This document shows, piece after piece, positions 11,401 to 21,152 of a stretch of 64,000 nucleotides of DNA; the first letter of the stretch is position 1, and each line of letters begins with the position of its first letter. Origin of the DNA: Rebecca billardiae RCC1528 (Eukaryota > Haptophyta); NCBI GenBank assembly GCA_965240325.2, contig OZ251228.1, positions 2,604,001 through 2,668,000 on the forward strand, read 5' to 3'. The notes under the pieces are model-generated. The model had not been told where the DNA came from. It saw only the letters and a list, made by a program, of their open reading frames with translations, and made no database searches. The position numbers and the translations under genes are program-made.

Positions 11401-14400
11401 TTGCCAAGGCATACGACAGCGTGCCCATCTCGTCCCTCAGGCAGGCCCTGGCCCTTCACGGGTTCCCGCAGCAGCTCATCGCCAGCCTCGATCGGCTGGA
11501 CGAAGGGTCCACAGCCGTCACTAGAACCCCACATGGCCTTACACACCCGGTGCCCATCCGGAGGGGATGCAAGCAAGGCTGCCCGCTGAGCCCCATCAAG
11601 TTCTGCCTGTTCATGAACATGTTCATCCAGTGGTTCACAGCCACGTCCGCCACCGGATACACATTCCAGCTAGATGCCACTGCCCGCCTCCCGCAGAGAG
11701 CCCCCCCGACAGCCTGCATCCAAGTGCAAGGGTATATGGATGACTTGGCCCTGGTGGCCGCCACTGCGGCGGAGAACACTGCCCAGCTCGAGGCCCTCCA
11801 TAAGTTCCTCGCTGCGCATGGCATGGTTCTCAATCACGCCAAGTGTGTGCACGCGTACAGGCCGGCGCGCGCCCCACGCGACGGGCGCGCGCGCCAGCCG
11901 GCTGGCCCAGCAGCCCCTCTGTTCCCCCGGGCCGGCCAGGCGGTGGCCACCGTCCCCACCCTGGACCCGGCGCACCGTGAGTCGTTCGCGTACCTCGGAT
12001 ACCACCTCAACATGGAGCTGGCCTGGGGCGCGCACTCTCGGAGAGTGGCTGAGCGCCTCCAGAAAGCTGCGTGGCGCGTGGGGGTGGCGGCCATGGACCC
12101 CTGTTGCCACACAGTGATGACAGGGACCCTCCTCCAGCACGATGTGGTGTCCACACTGGACTACAAGCTCAGTGCCAGCAAGCTCACCAAAGACGAGCTG
12201 CGCAGCATGCGCACCACGATCCTGCGCCCTGTGTGGCAGCGTGTTGGGCTGCCGCACGCGTCTGCACGCATCGCCGCGTGTGGCCCCGCCAAGACGTGGG
12301 GCATTGGCCCCGAGGATCCCCAGGCCCGAGATGCTGGGCAGAAGGTGACCACTCTGCTGAAGGCTGCGAACTCGCTGGCGGCGGATGGCCACCTGGCCCG
12401 GAGTGCCCTCGGCGAGTGGCACGCCGGCCTGCACTCGCCTGGGTTTGCCCCTGCAGCGTACCCCCCGTTCGTCGAGGGTGGGCTGCGCGCGCTGAACGCT
12501 TGCCCAGACTGTGCTGCGCGGTGGGCGCCAGCCACCTACCGTGAACTCGCGCTCCTCACTCTCAGGGAGGCGTGCGGCTCGCGTGTCGAGCACATCATGG
12601 ATACGTACGCCAGTAGGCTGTCTCGGCGGAAGCGCAGCAGCCGGACTGCCAGGCTCAACGCCATCCTCGACATGACTGTGGGTGCCACGATCGAGATGGC
12701 TGTGCCCAGGGCTGGCCCCAACCTGCCCGGCCATGCCCACACGAGCATGCTGGAGGAGAGCATCCTGCACGACGGTGGGACCTCCGCCGCGCAGATGATA
12801 CGCGCCACCAATGGGGGAGCAGCAGCAGCTGTCCTCTCCCTCTTCACAGCAGACGGCAGGAGGGCCCTCCATGCATACGACCCCGCACAGGAGTGGATGT
12901 GCGGTCGCCTGGCCCATGCCTTGCTGGATGGGCTAGTTGACAACTGGCTCACCGCCCCGGAAAATTTTCTGCTCACCGGGCACCTGGGCCCTGCGGACCG
13001 GGCTGCAGCCCACGAATGGGAAATCCCTACGGATGGCAGGCTGCCAGTGCGCGGCCTGCGGGCCGACACAGACAGGCTGATGGCCGGAGTGGATGGCTCC
13101 TACGTCCCAGGCAGGGGCCAGGGGGCAGCTGCTGTGGCATATGCGATACCCCTCACACCGGGCGGCGAGCGCCATGCCATCACCATCTTCACTGCCACGT
13201 ACCCCGGCGAGCAGTCGGCCCAGAACTCTGAGATTGCAGCTGCCACCCTGGGAGTGAAGGTGCTCTCTACTATTGGAGCACGGCACGCCCACATAGGGTG
13301 GGACTGCGATACTGCCCTGCACCACGCCCTCCGCGCCCGACCGGACTTGGTAGCCCCGGGAGAGTCTGTTCCCCGCCAGGGCACTGGCGCCGCAGCCAAG
13401 CTCCTCTCTGGCAGCCCCCACATGGTGCGCCTCCTCCGGCTCCTGGACATCTGCGTCCCGCCGGCGTCGGGTCACCAGTGGGCGTTTCGCCACCAACAGG
13501 CAGGTCATGCGGAACTAGACCGCCTGGTTGGCAACACCCTGGCCCCATGGTGGTCGGCCCGCGACAATGCCTTCTGCGTGAGCTCTGCCCAATGCGAAGC
13601 GCTGCTGCGCATAGTGCTCGGACATGCCCCTGGCACCCCTCACGAAGCTGCGCTCCGTACGGTCTGCAACCTGTGTGCGGATTGGGCCAGCAAGCAGGTC
13701 GCCAGGGGTGACCAGCAGGCATCGTTCGCGCTGGGGCCGATGGTCTGGCTGCCGTACAGAGTGTCACTGATGGAGCACGGCTCTGCCACGTTGCTACCAT
13801 CCTGCCCAAACCAGGTCCGCACCCGCGTCATGGACAGGGCGCGCAGGGCTGCGCTGGAGGCACATGCTGCCACGCCTGCTGCAGCAGCGAAGTACAGGCT
13901 CAAACTGGCTGGACCCGACAGTGACCAGGAACCCGACCACCAGGGCGATACCCCGCTCCCATGCGATGTCCGCGAGTCCACACACTCGCTTCAGAACCAG
14001 TGGTGCCGCGAGCGCATCAGTAAGTTTGTGCTGCGCTGCGCGGTCGGTGCACTGGTTTACAATGCGGATGCTGTGGCAGCCACACCGGCCCTGGCTGGTG
14101 TCCGGCGACGGTGCACCAGCTCGCGGGCGACCTATGCCCTGGGCACAGAGTGCCTATTCTGCCTGAAGGCGGGGGACCCGAACCCAGGGCCGGATAGCGT
14201 GCACCATGTCTTCCATCAGTGCCAGCACGCACACGCACAGCGGGACGCTGAGGACAGGGTGGGAGCTGCGATACGCAAGGCCTCGAATGGCGCCATCCCA
14301 CAGCTCGAAGCCACCCGACTCGCGGTCCAGGCGACGCTTCACCCCTTCTACTATGCTGGCAAGGTGACTGAGGCCACTGTCACTGCTGTGAAGCAAGCAC

Positions 14401-16697
14401 TGGCTGCCCACCAGCCGCCTGGCAGCCAGCCGGTGCAGTACGCCAGGGGGATGATCCACAATCCCTTGGCCCTGGCCGCCAGCAAAATCCACGACAAGCG
14501 CAGGGCGCTGAGCCTCAGCTCGGCATATGCCAAGACGTATGACTTGGATAAGTACTGGGCCCTCCTCCATAAGCAAGGGCGGGCGGCTGCCAGCCAGGCG
14601 GAGCCCGCCCCTGCGGCTGAGGTGGCAGAGCCAGACCCACCTGCTGAAGACTCGCCAGCCCCCAATGAGCTGCTGCAACAGCAGCCGGCCACAGGTGCAG
14701 CAGCTGCCCCACCGGCTGCAGATGCCCCCGCCAGCGATGCGCAGGCGCCAGCTGCGTTGGGGCCTGACCTTGCCCCAGCAGTCGCAGAGGCGAGCCACCC
14801 CCTGCCTGCACAGCTGCTGGGCCCGGTGCAGGAGGGCGCCGCAGCTGAGCCGCCAGCAGCAGCGCACGCTGGCCTGGCTGGCGCTGCGCTGCACGGCACA
14901 CAGCGTGGCAGCAGGCGGCGGCCCCGCTCGCCCGATGCAGACGCCCTGGCACACCAGGATGATAACGGTGTGAGTGGGCCCCCTGCCCAGCAGCGGCGGT
15001 TGGCAGCAGCAGCAGGCTCCACACCTCGCACTGCTGGCCCCCCAATCGACGATGTGGCTGCCGGCCACGCTCAGCACCCTACTGCAGACCGGCAGCCCGC
15101 AGTGCAGCTGCCACCTATGCCCGCCTACGTTGCTGTCCAGCCACAGCGGCGCGGGGCGGCCACTGAGCTGCTGGCAGCAGTGGGGCATGCTGTGTACCCT
15201 ACTTGCATGCATGGGGACTGCCTCCTGTTGGCAGCCATGGGCTATGTCGAGGAACGTGCAGCCGCAGTGGGCCCCTGCACCGCAGCCTACCAGGCAGTCC
15301 GCTTCCTCAGGGCAGCTGCTGTGGACTGGGTGCTCGGCACAGCACATCTCTCACGGACACACCGGCTTCAACTGGGGCTCGTGGATGCTGATGGACTGGA
15401 GGCAATCAGCATGTCTGACAGCTATAGGGCCACGTACCATGGGCAGGGTGCCCAGCCAACCCTGCACGAGTTCGCCGCGCCGCTCAGGGCTGCAGCGAGC
15501 TACGGGGTCGATGGCAGGCTCGCCGCCGGTGGGGCGTCGAGGTACTGGCCCACTGTCATGATACCCGCGGTTGCGGCCGTCATGGGGCGTGACATCGCAG
15601 TGTTCCAGCCGCGCGCCAGCCAGACTGCCCCTGCTGATGGGACAGCAGGCAGGCCAGAGAGCTCGGATGCAGTCGGGCACCTGGTGGCGTGCACGCTGTA
15701 TAGGCACGTGCCGCGGTGGTCCAGCATGAACAACCCAGTGTATACGGACCCCCAACGCTGGCAACACCCACAGGGGGGCCCTGCAGGTGCTCCCGCTGAC
15801 CCGCGCCAGCAACAGTCGGTACGCGAACGCCTCCTTGCGCGTGACCCAACTCTTGCAGCAGTGTACTTTGATGGCACCGGGCACTACGAGCCTGTGCTGC
15901 CGCTGCCGAGCCGACCGGGGCTCGAGCACAGGGAGCGCGGCCCCACAAGCAATCGGCGCGGCAAACAGCCCAGGGACCGGCCAGACGACTGCTCTGAGGA
16001 CCATGGCACAGGTGCTGGTGATGGGCAGCGGCGGTTGCCAGACAGCTCTGCACTGCCTCCTCCCAGCACTGCTGCAGGCACCGGCAAGCGCCCTGTGCAC
16101 AGGGGCTTCACAGGCAGCCCCCAGTCACCGGTGGCACGCGGCCCCCCGCTTGGACACCCCCCGGGGTGTAGCCAGGGAGGTGCCAGCAGCAGCGCCGGCG
16201 CGCAAGCACCACCAGTCGCGCCGCGTGGCGACCCCCCCGCTGTGGGGCGTGGCCAGCCGGCCAAACGGCGCAGCCCGGATTCCGATACCCTGCAGCAGCC
16301 TCTCTGGCCTGGCGCCCCCGCTCCTGACCAGCCCAGACCCCCGACGCCTGCGGTGCCTGAGGCCCCACCCCTGCGCAAGTCTGCCAGGCTGTGCCAGCGC
16401 CGCACGCGCGGAGCAGGCGCCACTGCAGCTCCTCACCAGCGAGACGACGCTTCGCGCGCACCCGGCGTGCAGGCACAGCCCGCCCTGGAGCAGCCCGCCG
16501 AGGCGGACCTTGGGCAGCAGCCATACATGCAGGTCGGCACACGCGGAGGGGTGGCACCAGTGCCGGCCCCAGCCCGCAAGCGCAAGCAGCCGGATGCCCC
16601 GGCCCTCGCCGCTGGTGAGCCAGCGAACCCTCCGGGCAACAGAACCCTGCCGCCGGCCTTGAGGCCGACACGCCATACCGGGGCACATATCACCTGA
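8469..16697 (+). CDS. Non-LTR retrotransposon polyprotein: AP-like endonuclease, reverse transcriptase, RNase H, zinc knuckle, OTU-like protease
   Basis: A single uninterrupted 2742-codon frame. An EEP-type endonuclease spans about codons 180-455 (SIASVNVGG, LLQETN, GDANAVW). The reverse transcriptase spans about 835-1120: APGLDKVQ, FYKKGDALALSNYRGIAL, ITACDIAKAYDSV with the first catalytic Asp, GCKQGCPLSP, and the YMDD box in GYMDDLALVA near codon 1088. RNase H spans about 1537-1690 (VDGSYVPG, NSEIAAAT, WDCDTALHHAL, HQQAGHAELD). Near codon 1895, CLFC and HHVFHQC form a Cys2-His-Cys knuckle like that at the end of many LINE proteins. After a Pro/Ala/Gln linker, codons about 2245-2475 contain HGDCLLLAAM and FDGTGHYEPVLP, matching the Cys and His blocks of OTU cysteine proteases. 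Cysteine protease domains are known from Dualen/RandI-type LINEs of green algae. The first 150 codons are low-complexity, so the start is uncertain. The absence of any stop suggests a recent insertion. Confidence 0.92.
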   Translation: MDPLRGESPCPGWRQARRAHPRELMLVHSTTWVGLPRSRACKQTRRRRCLALPQSQWQWGRAPQRHHCRHQGQCNGRTVAGRSACRGAASARRRRQQAPHKQAVLFLITMLMHVPPEHKWHLRVKHDYDAAGHSGAAGRAGHQCCEPTRAEDATSNQRVGDPDNGQRQGEAKNPGPGGCRQRLSIASVNVGGIAKLSRRAMLQTLLDDHQWDIVLLQETNLRSALATPDILQGYTTYHNPLPAHHKSSGKGVAIAVRRDPARPMAALDIQVQGGTMHKSVAGHLLMGTLIFATAAGDVYHIQLTCFYIPCNPAMRSAVLPALHHTLEMHSDMVTGRTDALWMAAGDANAVWAQGEAVALDPRRRHQNKSPCTFRNMMESLTGMHNMKPPGTFDPATEYTHVCGNTASRISYMLSNRADLACHVRHSDPAAALGIPLQTTGEGRSTHFFMIADIPVDKLGHIRRPKVHVRWQPHRFYFSASDPQHRAKVVQALRGPAAQTLARIADDSGTMHQLYNDNNLLDFHEHMDAAARAAAEQALPDTLAELTSLAVDGVGAADPAQAPKEPLRPVGGPQNRAVDPQAQSHLTMHRVYRGMVATVTRILQLHRAHRHTECLEGLTTAAQRGKMIRSLAMPNSRRAVRAHEHIWGERAAQPMAQRNMGVPLPGGATAPPGQAGVPNLYALWQLSQREIALWLADLKQICTTCLMAFERVQHRFETARIKERYAKLTREMHRKGTHHLRKELLPRDRPSGFELTLLRTTDPATGRAVVTDDPARIKELAAAYTASNIGQPAERTPGPHPYEDDAIWRPIRDRWTPELVRAVTAPMRAEDLKRILGRAKSNGAPGLDKVQICSLKLILEAQPALRTVLVNCINTILHSASPLPAHITQSEIVYFYKKGDALALSNYRGIALQSVIYKIAAAHRANQIQHVCDRLGLLRPEQAASRAGGQGDLHVAALSAAIAHAKRHNRELHITACDIAKAYDSVPISSLRQALALHGFPQQLIASLDRLDEGSTAVTRTPHGLTHPVPIRRGCKQGCPLSPIKFCLFMNMFIQWFTATSATGYTFQLDATARLPQRAPPTACIQVQGYMDDLALVAATAAENTAQLEALHKFLAAHGMVLNHAKCVHAYRPARAPRDGRARQPAGPAAPLFPRAGQAVATVPTLDPAHRESFAYLGYHLNMELAWGAHSRRVAERLQKAAWRVGVAAMDPCCHTVMTGTLLQHDVVSTLDYKLSASKLTKDELRSMRTTILRPVWQRVGLPHASARIAACGPAKTWGIGPEDPQARDAGQKVTTLLKAANSLAADGHLARSALGEWHAGLHSPGFAPAAYPPFVEGGLRALNACPDCAARWAPATYRELALLTLREACGSRVEHIMDTYASRLSRRKRSSRTARLNAILDMTVGATIEMAVPRAGPNLPGHAHTSMLEESILHDGGTSAAQMIRATNGGAAAAVLSLFTADGRRALHAYDPAQEWMCGRLAHALLDGLVDNWLTAPENFLLTGHLGPADRAAAHEWEIPTDGRLPVRGLRADTDRLMAGVDGSYVPGRGQGAAAVAYAIPLTPGGERHAITIFTATYPGEQSAQNSEIAAATLGVKVLSTIGARHAHIGWDCDTALHHALRARPDLVAPGESVPRQGTGAAAKLLSGSPHMVRLLRLLDICVPPASGHQWAFRHQQAGHAELDRLVGNTLAPWWSARDNAFCVSSAQCEALLRIVLGHAPGTPHEAALRTVCNLCADWASKQVARGDQQASFALGPMVWLPYRVSLMEHGSATLLPSCPNQVRTRVMDRARRAALEAHAATPAAAAKYRLKLAGPDSDQEPDHQGDTPLPCDVRESTHSLQNQWCRERISKFVLRCAVGALVYNADAVAATPALAGVRRRCTSSRATYALGTECLFCLKAGDPNPGPDSVHHVFHQCQHAHAQRDAEDRVGAAIRKASNGAIPQLEATRLAVQATLHPFYYAGKVTEATVTAVKQALAAHQPPGSQPVQYARGMIHNPLALAASKIHDKRRALSLSSAYAKTYDLDKYWALLHKQGRAAASQAEPAPAAEVAEPDPPAEDSPAPNELLQQQPATGAAAAPPAADAPASDAQAPAALGPDLAPAVAEASHPLPAQLLGPVQEGAAAEPPAAAHAGLAGAALHGTQRGSRRRPRSPDADALAHQDDNGVSGPPAQQRRLAAAAGSTPRTAGPPIDDVAAGHAQHPTADRQPAVQLPPMPAYVAVQPQRRGAATELLAAVGHAVYPTCMHGDCLLLAAMGYVEERAAAVGPCTAAYQAVRFLRAAAVDWVLGTAHLSRTHRLQLGLVDADGLEAISMSDSYRATYHGQGAQPTLHEFAAPLRAAASYGVDGRLAAGGASRYWPTVMIPAVAAVMGRDIAVFQPRASQTAPADGTAGRPESSDAVGHLVACTLYRHVPRWSSMNNPVYTDPQRWQHPQGGPAGAPADPRQQQSVRERLLARDPTLAAVYFDGTGHYEPVLPLPSRPGLEHRERGPTSNRRGKQPRDRPDDCSEDHGTGAGDGQRRLPDSSALPPPSTAAGTGKRPVHRGFTGSPQSPVARGPPLGHPPGCSQGGASSSAGAQAPPVAPRGDPPAVGRGQPAKRRSPDSDTLQQPLWPGAPAPDQPRPPTPAVPEAPPLRKSARLCQRRTRGAGATAAPHQRDDASRAPGVQAQPALEQPAEADLGQQPYMQVGTRGGVAPVPAPARKRKQPDAPALAAGEPANPPGNRTLPPALRPTRHTGAHIT

Positions 16698-16760
16698 GGG
16701 CCAGGCCTTCTGTGTGATAAGCTACCCCAGTCATGCCGCTTGATACACGCCTTCCCCAAC
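8469..16760 (+). mobile_element. Non-LTR (LINE-type) retrotransposon, ends not defined
   Basis: The extent is set by the polyprotein ORF plus a short 3' stretch. I see no LTRs, no target-site duplication and no clear poly(A) or tandem tail after the stop at 16697, so both borders are approximate. Confidence 0.6.
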
Positions 16761-16942
16761 CGACAGTGGGGCTCCACGTTCCTTACTACATCCTCATCCT
16801 GTCGGCGCGCTGTTGCATCGGCGGCCAGTCGGCGAGTTCGGACGACGACGTTTTGTGGACGACGGTGGGGCGAGGACGACGGGCGCTGGCGCGCCGCGAG
16901 GCGGCCGCAGCCCTCATCCAGACCTCGCAGGCGGACGGCTGA
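16733..16942 (+). pseudogene. Possible C-terminal remnant of an unidentified gene
   Basis: The frame ends with an Asp-rich then Arg/Ala-rich tail (SSDDDVLWTTVGRGRR, then a stop at 16940-16942), which looks like the end of a real protein rather than random GC-rich translation. There is no supported upstream part, because the retrotransposon abuts it on the left. It is followed by a 3' sequence that is repeated at 51.5 kb. Confidence 0.25.
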
Positions 16943-17004
16943 ACGAATTTTTCCGGCGGCGCTACCATCGGCGACGGCTTCATGGGCGGTGACAGTTGGC
17001 GGGC

Positions 17005-17057
17005 GTCAATCTCGCCTGCCTGAGCTGTGTGCGTCTCTTATTCTTAGTAAACTGTAA
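17005..17057 (+). repeat. Dispersed 3'-UTR-like repeat, copy 1
   Basis: Begins GTCAATCTCGCCTGCCTGAG and ends in a TTATTCTTAGTAAACTGTAA stretch. It is nearly identical to 51540-51594, which follows the stop codon of the gene at 50.6-51.5 kb. Confidence 0.85.
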
Positions 17058-17091
17058 CCGGAATCAAGGGCGGTAAGGGCAAAGGGTAATT

Positions 17092-17498
17092 TAAGGGCTG
17101 TCAACTCCCAGTGGCGCCGAGTGGCGGAGGTTCCGTGCCCCTCAACTCGTGCGGCCTCGCGGCGCAGCGGCTAAGTCTCCTGGGGCGCCGCCCTGGAGGG
17201 CGCGTGGGGTGCGCACGCCGCGGGCTCCTGCGCCCGCGGCAGCGGCCGCGGACACGGCGCGCGTGGTTGGTCGCCTGCTAGACAGCACGTAGTACCCTCC
17301 CACGCCGCGCGCCGCGCTCGCCGGTGCCCTCGCCGCGCCTCAGGCCAGCCGCGCACGCGCGCCGCGCCAATGGCCAGCCGTGGCCACGAGCCAGCCGCCG
17401 GCGCGCGCGCGGTGCGCGGTGCGGTCGGCGCGGGTCGGGCGCGCGCCCGGGGCGAGGCTCGCGTATGATGGGCGCGCGTCATGCCGCCTCGCGCCGCC
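17092..17498. repeat. Left arm of a 407-bp inverted repeat
   Basis: Pairs with 17796-18202. Both arms are 407 bp and I found no mismatch in the stretches compared. Outside the left arm the homology continues to about 17058 after an 18-bp insertion. The arms translate to the same Arg/Ala-rich low-complexity peptide on opposite strands, which I do not regard as coding. Confidence 0.9.
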
Positions 17499-17795
17499 AC
17501 CCACGAGCTTGATCACGTTGCACGCGGCTGCTGAAGAGTGCTCGTCGAGCATTCCTCGGCCATCAGAAATGAGCTTGGATAAGTGGTTGTGAGCGCATCA
17601 GTGCGACGAACGCGGGCACTCGGGGACTTGCTTGCCATGACATGAGGCTGGCCGTGCACATATTAGTGGTCTGCGCTTGTCTATCACGCGTCGCTGCCGT
17701 CCCATGATCGTCTCAACGTGAGCATTTTCAAACATGGCAATGCACACTCGACAGCATGTATACGCGTGCGCGCCGACCCATGCGGGCGCCAGCGC
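17499..17795. other. 297-bp spacer of the inverted repeat
   Basis: Less GC-rich than the arms, no ORF of note and no recognisable motif. Confidence 0.5.
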
Positions 17796-18202
17796 GGCGG
17801 CGCGAGGCGGCATGACGCGCGCCCATCATACGCGAGCCTCGCCCCGGGCGCGCGCCCGACCCGCGCCGACCGCACCGCGCACCGCGCGCGCGCCGGCGGC
17901 TGGCTCGTGGCCACGGCTGGCCATTGGCGCGGCGCGCGTGCGCGGCTGGCCTGAGGCGCGGCGAGGGCACCGGCGAGCGCGGCGCGCGGCGTGGGAGGGT
18001 ACTACGTGCTGTCTAGCAGGCGACCAACCACGCGCGCCGTGTCCGCGGCCGCTGCCGCGGGCGCAGGAGCCCGCGGCGTGCGCACCCCACGCGCCCTCCA
18101 GGGCGGCGCCCCAGGAGACTTAGCCGCTGCGCCGCGAGGCCGCACGAGTTGAGGGGCACGGAACCTCCGCCACTCGGCGCCACTGGGAGTTGACAGCCCT
18201 TA
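17796..18202. repeat. Right arm of the 407-bp inverted repeat
   Basis: Reverse complement of 17092-17498. A transcript across the locus would fold into a very long hairpin. Confidence 0.9.
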
Positions 18203-19890
18203 CCGCCCTTGCCGGAATGCACACACCGGACTGTCGCGTGCCCCGTGGCTTATCTCCTAAACCCCTGGACGGGTAAATCCAGGTCCCCCACCCCCCCCCT
18301 GGAGTCCGGGAGGCCGCGACCAGTGTCGACGCTGAGTCCGGGCGGCGTCGCCACAGTCGCCAAGCGGCGGCTTGAGGAGCGACGGGCGCGTGAGCGTGGC
18401 GGCTCGCGGGTATCACCGGCCTTGTGGCACGTAGTCGCGCGTGTGCGCGCTGTCGCATTGCGTGTACAACACCAGACGCTGACTCCCATGCCATTGCCAC
18501 GCCCTGAAGACTGCCTCGGCACCTTGTGTCTGCGTTCAAATGCTCACGAAGCTGGCTCGCGGCGCTTGTGGCAGTGCCTAGCGTGCAAGAAGCTGCTACA
18601 AGTGGTGCCATAGCACTCAAGACCCGGCCGTCACGCATGGGGCTAGTCGGGTAGGCTAATCTGTGCTATGGGCGACCAGAAAAGCAGCTCGATCAGTGAT
18701 CCGTGACTCTGGTAATGTCGTGCGGCACACACCGTTTGAAACGCGAGAGCGCGGCGCGTGCCTAACGTGACCTCTTTCAGGCGGCGTGCGGGGTCGGAAG
18801 TCCAGCGGGCGTGTACGTATACATTGTGCATACATACCCCCACCTCCCCGAGCCGTCTAATCGCGCCCAGGCTCCCCACATGTCGAGTCGGCTGGCAGGA
18901 AGTGACCGCTCGGCACAAGCTCAAGCCCGCAAGTGGTTGCGCGCGCCAACCGCAAGGGCGACGAGCGAGGAGAGACATCAGTGGGCTGCTTTGTCGACGT
19001 TCCCCTACGTCTTGGAGCCCGCCCCGCCCAGCGTGCCGCCACGGAACGCCCCGCAATCGACCGCTAGGACGCTCGGCGAGCACGCACCCACCGCCGCCAC
19101 GGCAGCCGTCCCCCCGAGCCAGGGGTGTAGGGGACAAGCCCGTGGTGGCAAGGTCGGGCGCATGCAAATCCGTTTGCTACTACGGTCGGTGGTGTTCCAG
19201 AGCGAGCGCTCATCTTTCGCGCTCGCGAGCTCGCGGCCAAAGATCGCTCGGCGCTCGGGGGCCCACGTCCGGCCTGCATGCCGTCGACGGTGGCCAATCG
19301 ACCACGATGAGCTCCTTATCAGTACAATCAGTACGCGGTACTGATAGCGTTTACTCCTGCAGACGCGCTAGAATGATGCTCACATGAAGCTACGAACGCT
19401 TGCGTCGTCGCAAATGGACCCAGGAAGGGCATAGACCTCTTCCCAACCCGACGTCACCCGGTGTGGTGGCGTCGCGCGCGCGCGCGCGCACACGCGTACG
19501 CGTACTGATAACTTACTGATAACGTCCATAAGTACGGTCGCCGCGGGTGCAATGCACGCGTGCACACGCTCACAACGGGGTCGCTGACGGCTCTGCGCGT
19601 GCACAGGGCGGCTCCTACCTTCGGCAGGGCTGGCTCACAGCACCATGCCGCGAAATCCGCTCTGTTTTGACTCGTGCACGCCATCGTGGGCGACAGCTCC
19701 GCCAGCCGAGGCGACCGCCATGCTGAAATCCGGCTGCTGTCAGTACCGCTTCTGAGCGCGCCAAAAACCGCCCTCGGCCGGCAATGATGGCGCCGGATGT
19801 TGCCCACGCCCGTCCCTGCACGCCCCAGCGTCAAGGCCGCACGACGCCCGACCACAAGGGCTCGCCGCGAGCGATCGCCGTGGACGACAG
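18203..19890. other. No gene recognised; repeated TTATCAGTAC-type motifs
   Basis: Open frames on both strands lack domain features. A (CG)n/(CA)n run lies near 19473-19500. Motifs of the form TTATCAGTAC or its complement occur at about 19317-19345 and 19506-19530, and continue at 19892-19942. Confidence 0.4.
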
Positions 19891-19944
19891 CGCTTATCAG
19901 TACGAGGTACGTATAAGAGTACTTATAGTACTGATAAGCTCATA

Positions 19945-20570
19945 GCCGCAATGCGACGGAGGGGCAGCGCAAAGCGGCGTACGACGCGCACCGCACGCAC
20001 CTCCCGGGTTTGCCGCCGTGAAAGGAACCGCGCCTTGGCGAGTCGGCGACCGAGGCGACAGCGCGCTATAAGCGATCCCAGGTGCGCATCCGCGACGAGA
20101 TGAAACGTCGCGCGTGCAAGATCGCCGCGCCATCCTCCACCATGACTCGGGCGCTGCGGGACGAGGCCGACGTCGTGAAGCCGGTGGCGCATGCGCTGCG
20201 CTTCCTGTGCCTGCTCGAGCAGCACGTGCCCACCCTCGATCGCGAGTGGCAAACGCTCTCGCACTGCACGCGCGCGCGCTGCACCGCCGACAGCTCCTGA
20301 TACCGCCGAACGTGCGAGTGCCTGACCTGTCGCGCGAAGCGGCGAGCGCCGACGAGCGCTTGGACCTGGACGCGCTGTTGCGCAGCGTGGCGGCCGTGCA
20401 CGACGCCAACGCGACCTTCGCCGAGCCCATCGTGCCCGGGGCGGACATCGGCATCCTCGCGACACACGATCTCAGCTGGCGGCAGGAGGAGATGCTCACT
20501 CACGATCACCTCTGGCGGCTTTGTCGGCGGCGAGGCGCTCGACTACGTCATCGCGGTCGAGATGACCTAG
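19945..20570 (+). pseudogene. Decayed gene of unknown function
   Basis: Several plus-strand frames show protein-like, codon-biased sequence that is broken by stops and frame changes: NATEGQRKAAYDAHRTHLPG from about 19949, MRIRDEMKRRACKIA and ALRFLCLLEQHVPTLDREW between 20082 and 20300, then ERLDLDALLRSVAAVHDANA in another frame from about 20360, ending GGEALDYVIAVEMT and a stop near 20570. The pieces read in order on one strand, which argues for a disabled gene rather than chance frames. I do not recognise the family. Unrecognised short introns are an alternative to frameshifts. Confidence 0.3.
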
Positions 20571-21039
20571 GGACGTCGTTGCGATTCTCACAACTCTGGC
20601 GGCGGCGATCTAACCGGTACCCCTTATCCAGTTCATACCGTCTGCATGTCCGGAAAAAACGGCATGGAAAGCGCCTGCCGTCTTTCCCGGACGAGCCGGG
20701 TCGCCGGGGAAAAGCCACATTACTACCACAGCCATTAGTTATAGATCTTGAGAGCAGTGAGGCATGCCGCATAGTCCACATCGCGTGCACTGATGGCTGG
20801 TGCAATCGTCAACACCATCACACAGGATTCATGTACGATGTAACAGACCGCCCCGTCGAGTGTGCACTGATCGTAGTGATCGTGCGCTGATGGTGAGTCA
20901 GGTAGCTCACCATCATCTGTGTGGCGCATTGATATTATTCGTCATCCTGCCCGTCAAACCGCTAAAAGGCGCGAACCCGCTGGGGAAGTATTGCGACAGC
21001 ACTGGCACGGCCCGCCGACCCCCCCGCCCGCCAGGGCAG

Positions 21040-21139
<100 letters not shown>

Positions 21140-21152
21140 TTAACGACACAGG

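Noticed and set aside
14100-14400. Restriction-like endonuclease domain in the LINE after the zinc knuckle
   Set aside because: The Cys2-His-Cys knuckle is present, but I see no convincing PD-x-D/E catalytic block after it.
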